Positions 5,876 to 7,012 of a stretch of DNA of 7,012 nt are shown piece by piece. Origin of the DNA: Alphaproteobacteria bacterium (lineage in GTDB: Bacteria; Pseudomonadota; Alphaproteobacteria; Reyranellales; Reyranellaceae); NCBI GenBank assembly GCA_013290035.1, contig JABCYT010000173.1:1-7012 (forward strand). Reading direction: 5' to 3'. A program made the translations under genes and the position numbers. The notes below the pieces were generated by a model, which saw only the letters and a list, made by a program, of their open reading frames with translations, searched no databases and had not been told where the DNA came from. Each line of letters opens with the position of its first letter. Position 1 is the stretch's first letter.

Positions 5876-6721
5876 ATGCTGGATGGCGTGATGTTGCTGT
5901 GGTTTCTGTTGGCCGCGGTGTCGCTGCTGTTCGTCGCGATCGACATCCGCAGCACGCCGGAATCGCCGGTGATGAAGTGGGGCTTCGTGCTGCTGACCGC
6001 CTATACCGGCGTGGTCGGCGCCTTCCTTTACATCCTCGGCTGCCGCGAGCCTCTGCCCGGGACACACGAGCAATACACGGCGGCGCAATGGCGGCAGACG
6101 CTGGGATCGACCATGCATTGCGTCGCCGGCGACGGCGTCGGCATCCTGGCCGGCGCGGTGATTTCAAGCGTCCTCGGCATTTCCGGCATCGCCGAGATGG
6201 TCCTGGAATACATCCTGGGCTTCGCCTTCGGCTGGTCGATCTTCCAGGCGCTGTTCATGCGCGACATGGCCGGCGGCTCCTATGTGAGCGCCTTGAAGAG
6301 CACCTTCATGGCCGAGCTGCTGTCGATGAATCTCCTGATGGCGGGAATGATGCCGACCATGATGATCCTCAGAAGGCACGTCCCGGCCGCCGACAACCCG
6401 CTCACGCCGAACTTCTGGTTCGTGATGTCGATGGCGCTGCTCGTCGGCTTCATCCTCGCCTATCCGATGAACTGGTGGCTGGTGGCGAACCATCTCAAGC
6501 ACGGCATGATGACCGTGCGCCCCGCGACCGCAGGCGCGCCTGGGCATGCCGCCGAGGCAGCCATGAGCGGGATGGCGCCTGCGGGGCCTGCGATGTCCCA
6601 CATGTCCATGCCCATGGAGGGGGGCCACACGCTGCGACCGCCGATCGCGATGATGGCGTTGCTGTCGTTCCTTGCCCTTGCGGCGGGACTGGCAATCGCC
6701 CTCCTGCCGTGGGCGCAATGA
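5876..6721 (+). CDS. DUF4396-like multi-pass membrane protein with Met/His-rich loop
   Basis: This 281-residue integral membrane protein resembles the DUF4396 family, whose function is not established. About seven hydrophobic segments can be seen, near 5-24, 34-56, 84-103, 106-127, 145-165, 180-203 and 256-278. Conserved-looking polar motifs inside membrane parts are HCVAGDG (81-87), MNLLMAGMMPTMMIL (151-165) and YPMNWWLV (196-203). The linker at about 224-251 is rich in Met and His (MSHMSMPME, with H224, M230, M233, M240, H242, M243, M245, M247, H251). This is the sort of composition that can bind Cu(I) or Ag(I) in other proteins; metal binding here is inference. ATG at 5876 follows AGGGAG at 6 bases. 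It is divergent from the dehydrogenase operon and convergent with the small gene on its right, so it probably stands alone. Family assignment is from recalled motifs. Confidence 0.75.
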   Translation: MLDGVMLLWFLLAAVSLLFVAIDIRSTPESPVMKWGFVLLTAYTGVVGAFLYILGCREPLPGTHEQYTAAQWRQTLGSTMHCVAGDGVGILAGAVISSVLGISGIAEMVLEYILGFAFGWSIFQALFMRDMAGGSYVSALKSTFMAELLSMNLLMAGMMPTMMILRRHVPAADNPLTPNFWFVMSMALLVGFILAYPMNWWLVANHLKHGMMTVRPATAGAPGHAAEAAMSGMAPAGPAMSHMSMPMEGGHTLRPPIAMMALLSFLALAAGLAIALLPWAQ

Positions 6722-6744
6722 GCGCGATCAAGTCGGCGCGCTCA
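6719..6744. terminator. Hairpin overlapping the stop of the DUF4396-like gene
   Basis: TGAGCGCG (6719-6726) pairs with CGCGCTCA (6737-6744), a perfect 8-bp stem with a 10-base loop that begins at the stop codon itself. It sits between two convergent genes and could end transcription from either side. No U-tract follows, so rho-independent termination is uncertain. Confidence 0.4.
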
Positions 6745-6758
6745 ACAAGGGTGTGCCG

Positions 6759-6977
6759 TCACGAATCTTCTGGATAGAGTTCCTGGCGCTGCTTGCGGAG
6801 GAGTGCCAGTTTCGCCTCCTGTTCGGAGATGCGTTGCGACATCCGTTCTTCGTCCGCAGCGCCGGAGAATGAGGTGGCTTGCTCGACCAGATCACGGAGG
6901 TTGCTGCGGACGACGGCGATGCGGTCGTCGAGCTCCGCCAGGGTCGGTGAGACTCCAGCCATGGGCGATCGAGCCAT
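6759..6977 (-). CDS. Small hypothetical helical (coiled-coil-like) protein
   Basis: A 72-residue protein if begun at ATG 6977, or 67 residues from ATG 6962 (MAGVSPTLAELDDR). Neither start has a convincing Shine-Dalgarno, and the frame stays open to the right edge of the window, so the true start could lie outside. The sequence is two charged amphipathic helices (about 13-36, LAELDDRIAVVRSNLRDLVE; and 42-67, DEERMSQRISEQEAKLALLRKQRQEL) around a short Ser/Gly turn. That suggests a helical hairpin or coiled coil. Small gpW-type phage head-tail proteins share this size and layout, but I cannot claim homology. It is convergent with the DUF4396-like gene, 37 bases apart. No function is assigned. 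Confidence 0.6.
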   Translation of the reverse strand: MARSPMAGVSPTLAELDDRIAVVRSNLRDLVEQATSFSGAADEERMSQRISEQEAKLALLRKQRQELYPEDS

Positions 6978-7012
6978 GACCGGGTTGGGAGCGGCGGCGG
7001 TCTTCGCTCTGG

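Noticed and set aside
6718..6777. A 19-codon frame overlapping the DUF4396-like stop (ATGA)
   Set aside because: Although the overlap looks like coupling, the peptide is very short, has no recognisable features, and lies over a hairpin and the 3' end of the opposite gene.

Overview
The window is GC-rich, densely coded DNA. Its protein families, GTG/CTGA-style gene overlaps and CCCCTCCCC-type intergenic hairpins suggest an alphaproteobacterium. Genus cannot be fixed from the sequence alone. No genuine gene-free stretch exceeds 300 bases.

Layout. (1) Positions 1-1869, plus strand: the 3' end of a MalG-type sugar ABC permease, then a complete MalF-type permease (59-946, apparently starting at CTG) and a complete MalG-type permease (943-1869). 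They are translationally coupled by CTGA and GTGA overlaps. No ATPase or binding protein is visible, so the transporter operon continues upstream of the window. (2) Positions 1870-2072: a convergent intergenic gap holding two copies of a two-hairpin palindromic element in inverted orientation. Their stems differ in sequence but remain complementary. (3) Positions 2073-5649, minus strand: a tight operon read from right to left, zinc alcohol dehydrogenase (5649-4558), CobW/COG0523 GTPase (4545-3511), hydantoinase/dihydropyrimidinase-like amidohydrolase (3494-2073), with gaps of 12 and 16 bases. The GTPase family is associated with metal delivery and lies between two metal enzymes. (4) Positions 5650-5875: a divergent intergenic region with a clear Shine-Dalgarno for the dehydrogenase, an inverted repeat that could be an operator, and a tRNA-like 3' half resembling tRNA-Glu(CTC). 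(5) Positions 5876-6721, plus strand: a multi-pass membrane protein resembling the DUF4396 family, with a Met/His-rich loop before its last membrane segment. (6) Positions 6759-6977, minus strand: a small helical protein whose frame stays open to the window edge.

How the genes may work together. The three minus-strand genes look co-transcribed: a Zn/NAD alcohol or aldehyde oxidoreductase, a cyclic-amide hydrolase and a likely metallochaperone. The hydantoinase homologue keeps the metal ligands of its family but lacks the substrate-binding Tyr and the His of the TDH motif, so its substrate is probably not a classical hydantoin. The ABC permeases are convergent to this operon and need not be functionally linked. 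The DUF4396-like gene appears to stand alone. The tRNA-like fragment and the small helical gene at the right edge hint, weakly, at a past or nearby mobile element.
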